From Kiritimatiellia bacterium (lineage in GTDB: Bacteria; Verrucomicrobiota; Kiritimatiellia; RFP12; UBA3636), in contig JAGCJJ010000064.1 of NCBI GenBank assembly GCA_017648065.1, forward strand, positions 1 to 34,457: a stretch of 34,457 nt of DNA, given 5' to 3'. The position numbers were made by a program, and so were the translations under genes. The notes under the pieces are model-generated. The model was not told the origin of the DNA. It made no database searches and saw nothing but the letters and a program-made list of their open reading frames with translations. How positions within the stretch are numbered: position 1 is the first letter of the stretch; each line of letters begins with the position of its first letter. This document shows, one piece after another, positions 7,887 to 16,688 of the stretch.

Positions 7887-9893
7887 TTATGAAAACCTGA
7901 TTACTATTGGCTCAAGATGCTTAATGGATGTAGCAAATTGCACTACCCCTTCCCTTTGCTTATCCCAAGAGTACTTAACACTCTTCCAGCTGCCATCTTG
8001 ACATAAAACCTCAGCTTTCTTTGGCAGCTCTTTCATATAGACAGAAAGCTTTTTATAAGCATCTGAGGAAATATTTAATGCGAACATTACGCGTTTGCCA
8101 TCTGGCAGCACACCTGATTGAATGAGCATTTGTCCATAATCAGCAAACGAGCAATCCGGGACACTGCCACAAAGCCACTCAAATGCTTTGTTGAGGAATT
8201 GGCGGCGAACAATACGAAACTTTTTATAGAAAGGCTCCATTGGACTCCAACCAGTAACACAGACTCTGCCACCAAGTCTATTTTCAAACAATGTAATTCC
8301 TGGAGAAATATCCTTTGGATTCTTATCTATTACACCTTGCACTAATTTAAACATTGTAAGAACTTTTGTTTTAGGAGAGCAAGGAACGAGATGAGCCATC
8401 CCCGCTTCCCACATAAGATTCATACGTGTTTTATTATCTGCAATCAAATCCTCGCGAGTAAAGAAGAAATCCTTATCACCATCATCTGCCTTTACACCCA
8501 TAAGCGATGCAAAGCCTCGCTCTGTCAAAAGTTTTGCAGCAGCAGAATCTATAATAAGCTTTTTAGAAAGTAGCTGTTTGATTTGTGCATCTGACAAATA
8601 TTGTGCATCAAAGCCTGATAGTGCATATACTTCATTGACACCAATTTCTGACCAGCATACAGGCACACCAAATGGGCCAAGCAAAGCATCACCCCAATCA
8701 GCACCATAAAGCCATGCACCTGCTTTCTCTGAATTATTTGCCAATGCTCCAATATCATAAAGTGGAGAAGCTATTCCATCGCGTTTAATTGCTCTGCCGA
8801 TGGAAAGCAATTCATGATGCATGCCACCACGACTTTTTAATAAATTTTCAAAGCTGCTTTGTGAGCCTTTTTCTGTTGGGCTTTCAAATTCAGAAATCCA
8901 CATTTTGGCTCCTTTAATACCTGCCCACAAACCAAGTGCTACTTGTGCTCCTAAAAGCTCGCTATTTGTACCCCACTGATTCTGTGGAAAAGTATCTGCC
9001 TCATTCAGAATATCGTCAACAGAATCCAAAATATGCAGCATTCTATAGGTCTTTCGCACAGCACTGAAAAGAACTGAAGATGGCTTACAGCCATAAACAC
9101 CATTTCCAATACGAATAAATGGCTTTGTATCAGGGCCTGCCAGTGCCTTCGCTATTTTATGTCCAAAACCATAATTTACGCCAACGCAAATACCGCAACG
9201 CAAGGTTGGATCAATTTTATCAATGGTCTTACGGAATAGCTTTGCTAACGGAATAACAGATTCTGCTCTAGCCTTAGAAATTTTTACAACCTCAGGGTCA
9301 TTCCAAGGACGTGTACGCATAATATTGCGAATTTCTTCATCCGAATATTTTTTATTACCTAATACTTTTCTATATAGTTCACAATGAAGAGGACAATAGC
9401 ATTCCCAATCACGTGGACCAAAATCATCATCTACCAAAAGAAAGGCAGGTTTCTTTCGCACAAGAGAATCAACCATTTCCTCTACATAACCATGAAATCC
9501 TTTATCCAAAGCACAAAAGCGAACAGATGAACTTCCATCCGAGTTGACAATAGTTTGCCAGGTTTCATTTGTTAAAGGAATTTTTCCATTCCAACCATGC
9601 CCTGAATGGCTTTGAATTAGCGCACCTAATTCTACATCTGAATTTTCTTTTTCCAATCCGATACGAACAGCTTCAAAGTGTTCACAAAGAGGTGCAATAA
9701 GCTTACGTGCTGGTGAGGTTTGTGGGTGGAATGATAAAGACAAAGCAAATTTACGAATACCAAGTTCATTTGCCTGCCTGCAAATTTCTTTAACAGTAAA
9801 ATCTACATCATCAGCATACACTGGTACTATATTTATAAAATCCTCAGGTACTGCTGGCATTTGCTTAACAACAACTTCTTTATTCGTTTTCAT
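7887..9893 (-). CDS. Putative glycoside hydrolase, GH42/beta-galactosidase-like architecture
   Basis: This is a 668-residue soluble protein without a signal peptide. The first 400 residues look like a TIM barrel, with LLVDDDFGPRDWECYCPLH (about 152-170) at a strand end and KMWISEFESPTEKGSQSSFE later. The acidic residues in DDDFG and ISEFES are candidates for catalysis, and Cys165, Cys167 and Cys171 may bind a metal. Residues from about 400 to 560 (LSDAQIKQLLSKKLIIDSAA and KLLTERGFASLMGV) resemble the amidotransferase-like trimerisation domain of GH42-type beta-galactosidases. A beta-rich tail follows. I do not recognise a characterised enzyme with this sequence, so the activity is inferred from architecture and from the GH36 gene 35 bases downstream. 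No Shine-Dalgarno is visible; the ATG at 9893 starts a good reading frame about 40 bases after a promoter. Confidence 0.55.
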   Translation of the reverse strand: MKTNKEVVVKQMPAVPEDFINIVPVYADDVDFTVKEICRQANELGIRKFALSLSFHPQTSPARKLIAPLCEHFEAVRIGLEKENSDVELGALIQSHSGHGWNGKIPLTNETWQTIVNSDGSSSVRFCALDKGFHGYVEEMVDSLVRKKPAFLLVDDDFGPRDWECYCPLHCELYRKVLGNKKYSDEEIRNIMRTRPWNDPEVVKISKARAESVIPLAKLFRKTIDKIDPTLRCGICVGVNYGFGHKIAKALAGPDTKPFIRIGNGVYGCKPSSVLFSAVRKTYRMLHILDSVDDILNEADTFPQNQWGTNSELLGAQVALGLWAGIKGAKMWISEFESPTEKGSQSSFENLLKSRGGMHHELLSIGRAIKRDGIASPLYDIGALANNSEKAGAWLYGADWGDALLGPFGVPVCWSEIGVNEVYALSGFDAQYLSDAQIKQLLSKKLIIDSAAAKLLTERGFASLMGVKADDGDKDFFFTREDLIADNKTRMNLMWEAGMAHLVPCSPKTKVLTMFKLVQGVIDKNPKDISPGITLFENRLGGRVCVTGWSPMEPFYKKFRIVRRQFLNKAFEWLCGSVPDCSFADYGQMLIQSGVLPDGKRVMFALNISSDAYKKLSVYMKELPKKAEVLCQDGSWKSVKYSWDKQREGVVQFATSIKHLEPIVIRFS

Positions 9894-9939
9894 TTATTTC
9901 GGTTTTTTAATATACCATCACAATATCGTAACTAAGTAA

Positions 9940-9969
9940 ATTATACCACCTACGATTAAATAAAATCAA
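9940..9969 (-). promoter_or_regulatory. Promoter of the GH42-like/GH36 operon
   Basis: On the minus strand there is TTGATT (9964-9969), an 18-base spacer, then TATAAT (9940-9945), again preceded by TGG as an extended -10. The bases GTGGTATAAT are identical to those of the rsmI promoter. The predicted leader is about 40 bases. Confidence 0.6.
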
Positions 9970-10033
9970 CTTAAATTATCGCTAGAATAAGTTCATTAAT
10001 ACAAAAATACTAAATTGGAAACAAAAAACAAAA

Positions 10034-10060
10034 AGCTCGAAAGCAAATTGCCCTCGAGCT
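10034..10060 (-). terminator. Terminator of guaA
   Basis: In minus-strand RNA AGCTCGAGGGC pairs with GCTTTCGAGCT (two G-U pairs) around a five-base loop, followed directly by TTTTTGTTTTTTG. It lies 28 bases past the guaA stop codon and has every feature of a factor-independent terminator. Confidence 0.85.
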
Positions 10061-10088
10061 CTTATGACTAATTAAATTAGAACAAGAA

Positions 10089-11354
10089 TTATTCCCATTC
10101 AATTGTTGCAGGTGGCTTACTTGTAATATCGTAAACTACACGATTAACCTCAGGAATTGTATTTGTAATTTCCTCAGAAACCTTCTCTAGCATATCCATT
10201 GGTAGTTTTACAAATTTAGCAGTCATAAAGTCTGTTGTCTTTACAGCACGTAATGCTACTGTATATGCATATGTACGAGCATCATTAGTTACACCAACAG
10301 AGCGATTTGCTGTCAAAACTGCAAAGTACTGACTTGCCTGACTCTCAAAACCATTATCAACAATTGCCTTACGGAAAATAGCATCAACATCACGAAGAAT
10401 ATCAAGCTTTGCCTTTGTAAGCTCTCCTATACAACGTACACCTAGGCCTGGACCTGGGAATGGCTGACGATAAGCAATTGAATCTGGCAATCCAAGAGCT
10501 TTAGCTACCTTGCGTACCTCATCCTTAAATAGGTACTTTAGAGGCTCTACAAGACCCTTGAACTGAATATCTTTAGGTAGACCACCAACGTTATGATGTG
10601 CCTTAACCTTCTTACCACCATCACCACCACTCTCGATGATATCTGGATAAATTGTACCCTGAACTAGGAATTCAGGCTCACCTGCAGCACGAGCTTCTTC
10701 CTCAAATACACGGATAAATTCTTCGCCAATAATCTTACGCTTTGTCTCTGGATCCTCAACACCAGCAAGACGCTTTAAGAAGCGCTCCTCACCTTTAACA
10801 TGAGTTAGGTTAACACCAAATTCCTTAACAAATACCTGTTCGATTTCCTCTGGCTCACCCTTACGCATCAAACCATGGTCAACAAATACGCTTGAAAGCT
10901 GGCTGCCAACAGCTTTATGAACAAGCAAAGCACAAACAGATGAATCTACACCTCCAGACATTGCAAGAAGCACCTTCTTATCACCTACCTGCTCGCGAAT
11001 ATCTGCAATTGCTTCCTCAATAAATGCCTCTGTTGTCCAATCACGATTAATCTCACACTTAGCTAGCTCTTTATCAAGTATTTCTGCAGTAATTTCGCTG
11101 TCAATTAAATCAATTACAGGGACATTGAACTGTGCTAAATCAGCAGTTGGCTCCTTACCAAAAGTTGCTTCACCACAAGCCTTACCACGCTGAAGAACGA
11201 TAGCCTTTGGGTTCTTCTCTGCAATACGCTCTGCTGAAGCAGTATTAGGAAGTACTTCACAATAAATATTTAATGAGCGAATCTCTTTTGCTGCTGCTTG
11301 ACTATTTATGGCACCAAAATCAAGTACAACAACCATGTCATGTGTATTTTTCAT
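10089..11354 (-). CDS. guaA: GMP synthase with a reduced, triad-less glutaminase domain
   Basis: GMP synthase converts XMP, ATP and an ammonia donor to GMP in purine synthesis. The ATP-pyrophosphatase and dimerisation parts are complete: P-loop AMSGGVDSSVCALL (about 131-144), VDHGLMRKGE, RKIIGEEFIRVF, VQGTIYPDIIES, PFPGPGLGVR and the C-terminal end SKPPATIEWE. The protein has 421 residues against about 510-525 for the family. The shortfall is in the N-terminal class I glutamine amidotransferase domain. VVVLDFGAINSQAAAKEIRS and the strand NVPVIDL remain, but the GxCxG nucleophile elbow and the later His and Glu segments are gone. The enzyme should therefore use free ammonia or a partner glutaminase. 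The ATG at 11354 has AAAGGAG 4-5 bases before it. The gene is single, with its own promoter and terminator. Confidence 0.92.
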   Translation of the reverse strand: MKNTHDMVVVLDFGAINSQAAAKEIRSLNIYCEVLPNTASAERIAEKNPKAIVLQRGKACGEATFGKEPTADLAQFNVPVIDLIDSEITAEILDKELAKCEINRDWTTEAFIEEAIADIREQVGDKKVLLAMSGGVDSSVCALLVHKAVGSQLSSVFVDHGLMRKGEPEEIEQVFVKEFGVNLTHVKGEERFLKRLAGVEDPETKRKIIGEEFIRVFEEEARAAGEPEFLVQGTIYPDIIESGGDGGKKVKAHHNVGGLPKDIQFKGLVEPLKYLFKDEVRKVAKALGLPDSIAYRQPFPGPGLGVRCIGELTKAKLDILRDVDAIFRKAIVDNGFESQASQYFAVLTANRSVGVTNDARTYAYTVALRAVKTTDFMTAKFVKLPMDMLEKVSEEITNTIPEVNRVVYDITSKPPATIEWE

Positions 11355-11403
11355 ATGTCTCCTTTGTTGGAAAATCGGCATAAAAAGCACCGATAATTGA
11401 GAA

Positions 11404-11433
11404 ATAATACCAAAAAAAATTGTGGCCTTGCAA
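11404..11433 (-). promoter_or_regulatory. Promoter of guaA
   Basis: On the minus strand there is TTGCAA (11428-11433), an 18-base spacer, then TATTAT (11404-11409) preceded by TGG. The predicted leader is about 40 bases, too short for a purine riboswitch. T-tracts just upstream of the -35 box (A-tracts in the direction of transcription) may act as an UP element. Confidence 0.55.
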
Positions 11434-11436
11434 TCA

Positions 11437-11466
11437 TTTTTTTTTAGTTTTTTTTATGTTTTTTTT
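11437..11466 (-). promoter_or_regulatory. Phased A-tracts upstream of the guaA promoter
   Basis: Three runs of 8, 8 and 9 T (11437-11444, 11447-11454, 11458-11466) have centres 10 and 11.5 bases apart, close to one helical turn. On the guaA strand they are A-tracts spanning roughly -40 to -70. Such spacing gives intrinsic bending and can contact the RNA polymerase alpha subunit. The rest of the gene-free stretch 11467-11676 is AT-rich and shows only a weak promoter for the plus-strand operon. Confidence 0.4.
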
Positions 11467-11593
11467 GCAAAAAGTTTCACAATAAATACACTCAATAAGT
11501 ATCTTTTGAAATAGTACTAATCAATTAGAGGTTGTCACTACTCCTTAACCAACACAAAAACACCTAAAAAAACAAAAAAAATACATCAAAACG

Positions 11594-11622
11594 CTATTTT
11601 TTTATATTTTTTACTTTATACT
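11594..11622 (+). promoter_or_regulatory. Weak candidate promoter of the Hyf-like operon
   Basis: TATACT (11617-11622) lies about 55 bases before the first operon gene, but the expected -35 position reads CTATTT, a poor match. An overlapping TATAAA at 11624-11629 is an alternative. A regulated promoter needing an activator, or another sigma factor, would fit equally well. Confidence 0.25.
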
Positions 11623-11676
11623 ATATAAAGATAAGAGTAAAATTTTTTGCCAATTTCAAATTTCAAAGGAAATAAT

Positions 11677-13542
11677 ATGCTCATTACAACAATTATACTC
11701 ATTATTTGTGGCGTATTTATACCATTAGCCATAAATAAAAATTCTCGTTTGGTAAACATGTTTGGTGCCGGTTCTGTAATCACACTTTGTGCATCAATTG
11801 CTTGCATTATGATTCAAAGATTATTTAGCGAGGTAAACTATCAAACGGTTACAAATTTCTTTGCAATCCCTATTATCATTTTAGGTATCGCTGGTGCTAT
11901 CCATTCAATTGGCTATCTGCGTGGACACTGGGAACACAAACGCGGACTTTATTGGGCTTTGTATTTTCTAACTATTTTTGGAATGTTCTCTGTTCTTGAA
12001 CAATTCATCAACCAAAATATTATCAGCGCATTGCTTTCCTGGGAAATGATGAGCTTGGCAAGCGCAGGTCTTGTAGGCTTTGATACAAAATCCAAGCTAA
12101 GCCAGCGTGCATTTTGGACATATATGCTTGCGTCTAATGCTGGTGCTGCATTCCTCATGCTTATGTTTGCTTCAGCTGATTCTTATCCAATCCTATGCAT
12201 CATATTCATGCTAATCGGCTTTGGTCTGAAAGTAGGTTTCCCTATCCTTCATGTATGGCTGCCACAAGCACACCCTGCAGCACCTGCTCCTGTATCTGCT
12301 CTAATGTCAGGTGCAATGCTTAATCTAGGCGTATTTGGAATACTATTGTGTGGCACCATATTTGGTCGCGACCACTATTCTCTTATTGGCTATATACTTG
12401 TTACTTTGGGCATAATCGGATCTGTTGGTGGCATCCTATTTGCACTTGCTCAACGTAATATCAAAACACTGCTAGCCTTCTCAAGTATAGAAAACATGGG
12501 CATTATTTCTATGGCATTGGGCTTGTATTTCATTACTATTGGATATGGTGCATGTTTGCAGAGTTGTTACTTAGCTCTTGCTGGTGCAATATATCACATA
12601 ATCAATCACTCAATTCTAAAGGGTGGTTTATTCTTGTCCGCTGGTTCTATCTATAAGCAGACAGGCACTCTTAATATGGAAGAGCTTGGCGGGCTAATGA
12701 AGCGCATGCCAATCATTGGTCGCTGCTTTGCAATAAATTCTGTAGGTATTTGTGGCATTCCTCCTCTAAATGGATTTATCGGCGAGCTTCTAATTTATGT
12801 TGCTGCATTTTATGGTGTAATCTATGGCAACACATGCATCGCTGCTATCTCAGCAACAATTGCTATTATGCTTGCTCTGACCGGTGGTCTTGCATGTGCA
12901 GCATTTTCTAAATGCTTTGGTGCTTGCTTTATGGGTGAGCCAAGAACCGAAAAAGCTGAAAAAGCAACAGACGGCTCTCCATTTATGACGATCCCGGTAG
13001 TTGTCTTAACTCTTCTCACTATTCCAGCTACATTCTTAGCACCTCTTATTTTCAGAGCTATTAACAACGCATTCGGTCACCCTACTTTTATGGGCAATGT
13101 TCAGATTCTAAATTGCGCTGTAATGATAATTGTCCTACTATACATGGTATTCGGATTGTTCTATTTCGTGCACAACTACATTCTTCCTGGAGGAAGAAAA
13201 ATCAGACGTGGCCCAACATGGGACTGTGGCTATGCAAAGCCTACAGCTCGTATGGAGTACACAGGCACAGCATTTGCTCAGCCTCTTGTTGACTTCTTCT
13301 CTCCTTTCCTGAGAAGCATCCGTAAGATTACACGTGTAAAATCAAATCTGTTCCCTAAAGAAGCAAACTATAGCATTGAAACAAAAGATGCTGGCACAGG
13401 TCTGTTCTGGGACCCTATCTTTAAGTGCTTATCAAAAATCTTTAATAAGCTTCATGAGCTACAATCCGGTTCTCTCCATTTCTACATTTTAATTATGGTT
13501 ATCGCTATTTTGATAATGTTAATTTGGGGCTTTGCATTCTAA
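11677..13542 (+). CDS. HyfB/EhrA-like antiporter-type membrane subunit
   Basis: This is a 621-residue polytopic membrane protein of the complex I NuoL/M/N and Mrp-antiporter family, one of two proton- or ion-channel subunits in this complex. Family key residues are present: Glu123 in LSWEMMSLASA, Lys185 in GFGLKVGFPILHVWLPQAHP and Lys315 in NHSILKGGLFLSAG. The long C-terminal extension has GRKIRRGPTWDCGYAKPTAR on a loop and ends in a final transmembrane helix, as in HyfB and EchA. The ATG at 11677 is chosen because AAAGGA lies 7 bases upstream; an in-frame TTG at 11647 has no such site. It is the first of six closely spaced genes, 16 bases before the next. Confidence 0.85.
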   Translation: MLITTIILIICGVFIPLAINKNSRLVNMFGAGSVITLCASIACIMIQRLFSEVNYQTVTNFFAIPIIILGIAGAIHSIGYLRGHWEHKRGLYWALYFLTIFGMFSVLEQFINQNIISALLSWEMMSLASAGLVGFDTKSKLSQRAFWTYMLASNAGAAFLMLMFASADSYPILCIIFMLIGFGLKVGFPILHVWLPQAHPAAPAPVSALMSGAMLNLGVFGILLCGTIFGRDHYSLIGYILVTLGIIGSVGGILFALAQRNIKTLLAFSSIENMGIISMALGLYFITIGYGACLQSCYLALAGAIYHIINHSILKGGLFLSAGSIYKQTGTLNMEELGGLMKRMPIIGRCFAINSVGICGIPPLNGFIGELLIYVAAFYGVIYGNTCIAAISATIAIMLALTGGLACAAFSKCFGACFMGEPRTEKAEKATDGSPFMTIPVVVLTLLTIPATFLAPLIFRAINNAFGHPTFMGNVQILNCAVMIIVLLYMVFGLFYFVHNYILPGGRKIRRGPTWDCGYAKPTARMEYTGTAFAQPLVDFFSPFLRSIRKITRVKSNLFPKEANYSIETKDAGTGLFWDPIFKCLSKIFNKLHELQSGSLHFYILIMVIAILIMLIWGFAF

Positions 13543-13558
13543 GAAGAAGGATAATTTT

Positions 13559-14479
13559 ATGTACTGGTTTATTTATTTTCTAATATCATTAGTTGCAGCA
13601 CCTCTACTAGTAGGTATCATTAATAAAGTAAAAGCATTTTTTGCAGGACGCAAAGGTCCACGCCTTCTACAGCTTTACTTTGATATTTTCAAGTTACTAA
13701 AGAAGGATAGAATCCTTAGCAACACCTCCACAATAATTATGGAGATTTGCCCTATTGTAAATTTAACAGCTGTTGTTGTAGCTTCTGCTCTAATGCCTAT
13801 TGCTGGCTACCCTTCACCACTTGGCTTTGAGGGAGATATTATCCTTTTCTTCTACCTGTTTGGTTTAGGAAGAATCGCTACAATCTTTGCTGCTCTTGAC
13901 ACAGGCTCTGCATTTGAAGGAATGGGTGCTTCACGCGAAGCTCAGTTCTCTGCAATAGTTGAGTTGGTTATTTTTACAATTATAACATTCCTTGCTCTAA
14001 TTTCAACTGGCGGCTTCTCTCTGGACTTACTACTGGACGTTTCTATCACAAACACCGGAGTTGGATTAGCAATCACACCTCTTCTGCTCATCACTTTAGC
14101 ATTCTTAATTGTGTTACTATGTGAAAATTGCCGCGTGCCATTTGATGATCCGGAAACACACCTAGAATTAACAATGATTCATGAAGCAATGATTCTTGAT
14201 AATGCAGGCCCAGATTTAGCAATTATCCACTATGCAGCTGCACTGAAGCTTTGGACAATGAGTGGCTTCTTAGTAATGCTAATTCTTCCAAAACTTATCA
14301 TAAATGGCTTTGTAACTGTTTGCTGCTATATTATCGGCATAATTGTTATTGGTGCATTTATTGGTGTCGTTGAATCTATTCTTGCACGAGCACGCTTCGT
14401 AAAGATACCTCAACTTATTTTAAGCGCATTCACAATTGCTTTAATCGCAATTTTACTACACTCAATTTTCAGATACTAA
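13559..14479 (+). CDS. HyfC/NuoH-like membrane subunit
   Basis: This is a 306-residue membrane protein with about eight helices, matching the NuoH/HycD/HyfC/EchB family that anchors the soluble arm to the membrane and lines the connection between electron transfer and ion movement. Family marks are AGRKGPRLLQLYFDIFKLLKKD (residues 29-50; key residues R31, G33, P34, D42, K45), LDTGSAFEGMGASREAQFSA, and the acidic loop ENCRVPFDDPETHLELTMIH with EAMILDNAGPDLAI after it. The ATG at 13559 has AAGGA 7-8 bases upstream. The next gene starts 24 bases after the stop. Confidence 0.88.
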   Translation: MYWFIYFLISLVAAPLLVGIINKVKAFFAGRKGPRLLQLYFDIFKLLKKDRILSNTSTIIMEICPIVNLTAVVVASALMPIAGYPSPLGFEGDIILFFYLFGLGRIATIFAALDTGSAFEGMGASREAQFSAIVELVIFTIITFLALISTGGFSLDLLLDVSITNTGVGLAITPLLLITLAFLIVLLCENCRVPFDDPETHLELTMIHEAMILDNAGPDLAIIHYAAALKLWTMSGFLVMLILPKLIINGFVTVCCYIIGIIVIGAFIGVVESILARARFVKIPQLILSAFTIALIAILLHSIFRY

Positions 14480-14503
14480 TCATTCAACAAAGAAGCTTTA
14501 ATT

Positions 14504-15181
14504 ATGATTACAAATTCAATTGAAATTATATTAGCAATCATATTGCTTACCGATATCGTTTTGGTAGCATCCAGCAGACTGTTCCACTGTATCAAGATTA
14601 CAGCACTTCAAGGTATTGCAGTAGGTTTACTTCCTCTGTTTATCTGGAATTGGGCAAATGGCTCACCTTCATTACAGCTATGGATTACATCTCTTGTAAA
14701 TGCAGGCATCAAAGGTATGCTTCTCCCATTCCTATTGTCAAAGGCTATGCGCCAATCTGCAATTAAACGCGAGCTGGAACCACTTGTTGGTTATGCCGCA
14801 TCTGTATTTATAACGCTTATCGTTATTGTTGCAGCATTTTACTTCTCTAAATTCATGAATGCCCCAGCAACTGATATTTGCAGATTCACAACACCTACAG
14901 CACTCTCAACTATTGGTGCAGGCTTGTTTATGATTATTGCACGACGCAAGGCAATCACACAAGCACTTGGTTTCTTGATGTTCGAAAATGGAATTTCTGT
15001 TTTTGGCAATGGTATTGGCATTGAATATGGCTTTATCATTGAGCTCGGCATCTTACTTGACGTATTGGTTCTTGTATTCATCATGGGCATTACTGTATTT
15101 AACATCAACCGTGAATTTTCTCATATTGATTCAGACCGCCTAAATCAGCTTGGCGATTATGATCATAGCAAACAGAAGTAG
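14504..15181 (+). CDS. HyfE-like (NuoK-related) membrane subunit
   Basis: This 225-residue protein has about seven predicted membrane helices. Its C-terminal half (ALGFLMFENGISVFGNG and ELGILLDVLVLVFIMGITVF) matches the HyfE/NuoK pattern, in which glutamates inside helices take part in ion translocation (Glu in FENG and Glu in IELG). Its length is near that of E. coli HyfE (216). It sits in the standard position between the HyfC- and HyfF-like genes and ends 8 bases before the latter. Confidence 0.8.
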   Translation: MITNSIEIILAIILLTDIVLVASSRLFHCIKITALQGIAVGLLPLFIWNWANGSPSLQLWITSLVNAGIKGMLLPFLLSKAMRQSAIKRELEPLVGYAASVFITLIVIVAAFYFSKFMNAPATDICRFTTPTALSTIGAGLFMIIARRKAITQALGFLMFENGISVFGNGIGIEYGFIIELGILLDVLVLVFIMGITVFNINREFSHIDSDRLNQLGDYDHSKQK

Positions 15182-15189
15182 GTGAAGCC

Positions 15190-16656
15190 ATGCTATCATA
15201 TTTAACAATTATCCTTCCATTTATCTTTGCACTTGCAATCTATTTCTGCAAGAAAAATGAAGCATTAGCCCGAAAGCTTGTTCTAATAGCTGCAGGAACA
15301 CATGCTCTTTGCGTAATTCTATTGTTATTCTTCAATAAAAATGCAAAGCTTGTTCTAACAAGCACAATAGAAAACCCAACACTACTTGGTTATGACACAC
15401 TCAGTTGGATTGTTCTAGCTATTACTTCTACTCTTTTCATCTTCTGCACAATCCATTCAATTGCATGGATACCTGTTGCAAAGAAACTGGATGGAGGCAA
15501 TGGACGTTCCGAACCAATGCCATTAAATGTGTTTTACTGCTTTATGTCGGCATTACTTGGTTCTATGTCACTGGTAATTCTTTCTCAGAATCTTGCTCTG
15601 ACATGGGTTTCTATTGAAGCAACAACATTGGTAAGTGCTCCTCTGATTTGCTACAATCGAACAAAGGCAAGCCTAGAAGCTATGTGGAAGTATCTATTGA
15701 TTTGCTCAGTAGGTATCAGTATTGCACTTTTTGGCACAATGCTCCTTATTCATTCTATTATTGGAGCTTCACATGGTGATCCAATCCTAAGCCTTGCATA
15801 CCTTAAGACAGCAAACTTTAACAGCGGATGGTTTAAGGCTGCATTTATACTTGCATTAGCAGGCTATGGTACAAAGATGGGTCTTGCCCCATTCCATACA
15901 TGGCTTCCAGATGCTTACAGTGAATCCCCAGCAATGGTTTCTGCATTACTTTCTGGCGCTTTAATCAACTGCTCATTTATGGCAATTTATCGCTTCACAG
16001 AGCTAGTTCCTGCTGATATTGCACCATTCTGCCAGAACCTGATGTTTGCAATCGGTATTCTCTCCGTAGCTGTAGCAGGCATATTCATTGTTAAACAGTG
16101 CGACTTTAATCGAATGCTTGCTTATTCAAGCGTCGAGCATATGGGCTTAATTTTGATTCTTACAGCAATCATCTTATTAGGCGATGAATCTAAAAAAGGT
16201 CTGCTACCAGTTTTGTTCATCCACCTATTTGCACATTCTTTAACGAAGATGACACTATTCCTTACAGCAGGAAATATCCTTCTTGCATATGGAACACGCG
16301 CAATCACAGCAGTACGTGGTTTATACAAGACAATGCCAACTACTGGTAAGCTTTGGTTCCTAGGGCTGTTTTTGATTACTGCATGCCCTCCATCACTAAT
16401 ATTCTATCCTGAGCTTTATCTTGTTCTGAATGCACCACTATTTGTAGCTTGCGCTACTCTTCTTTTCTTGTTTGTTGTGTTCGCAGGCATGATGAATGTT
16501 GGTGTTCGCATGGCAAATGGTGTGCCAGGTGATATTGAAGACTCAATTACTGAGCCACGCAAGCTGCCAAAGGGCGTTATTGCAACACCTCTGATGGCTA
16601 TGTCATTCCTATTTATTGTAAGCATTCTTGCATTTATAACAATGCTTTTTAATTAA
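15190..16656 (+). CDS. HyfF-like antiporter-type membrane subunit
   Basis: This 488-residue NuoN/NuoM-type membrane protein is the second ion-channel subunit. Expected residues are present: Glu143 in LTWVSIEATTLVSAPL, Lys229 in GYGTKMGLAPFHTWLPDAYS and Lys353 in AHSLTKMTLFLTAG. It is a little shorter than E. coli HyfF (526). AGGTG precedes the ATG by 5 bases. The stop is followed 32 bases later by the start of the large-subunit gene. With the HyfB-like protein it gives two antiporter-like subunits; no HyfD counterpart is seen. Confidence 0.85.
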   Translation: MLSYLTIILPFIFALAIYFCKKNEALARKLVLIAAGTHALCVILLLFFNKNAKLVLTSTIENPTLLGYDTLSWIVLAITSTLFIFCTIHSIAWIPVAKKLDGGNGRSEPMPLNVFYCFMSALLGSMSLVILSQNLALTWVSIEATTLVSAPLICYNRTKASLEAMWKYLLICSVGISIALFGTMLLIHSIIGASHGDPILSLAYLKTANFNSGWFKAAFILALAGYGTKMGLAPFHTWLPDAYSESPAMVSALLSGALINCSFMAIYRFTELVPADIAPFCQNLMFAIGILSVAVAGIFIVKQCDFNRMLAYSSVEHMGLILILTAIILLGDESKKGLLPVLFIHLFAHSLTKMTLFLTAGNILLAYGTRAITAVRGLYKTMPTTGKLWFLGLFLITACPPSLIFYPELYLVLNAPLFVACATLLFLFVVFAGMMNVGVRMANGVPGDIEDSITEPRKLPKGVIATPLMAMSFLFIVSILAFITMLFN

Positions 16657-16688
16657 TGCACATAGCACATCGAATTGGAGTAATTAAA

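Noticed and set aside
11355..11403. Purine riboswitch in the guaA leader
   Set aside because: The predicted leader is only about 40 bases and shows no three-way junction or conserved loop sequences.
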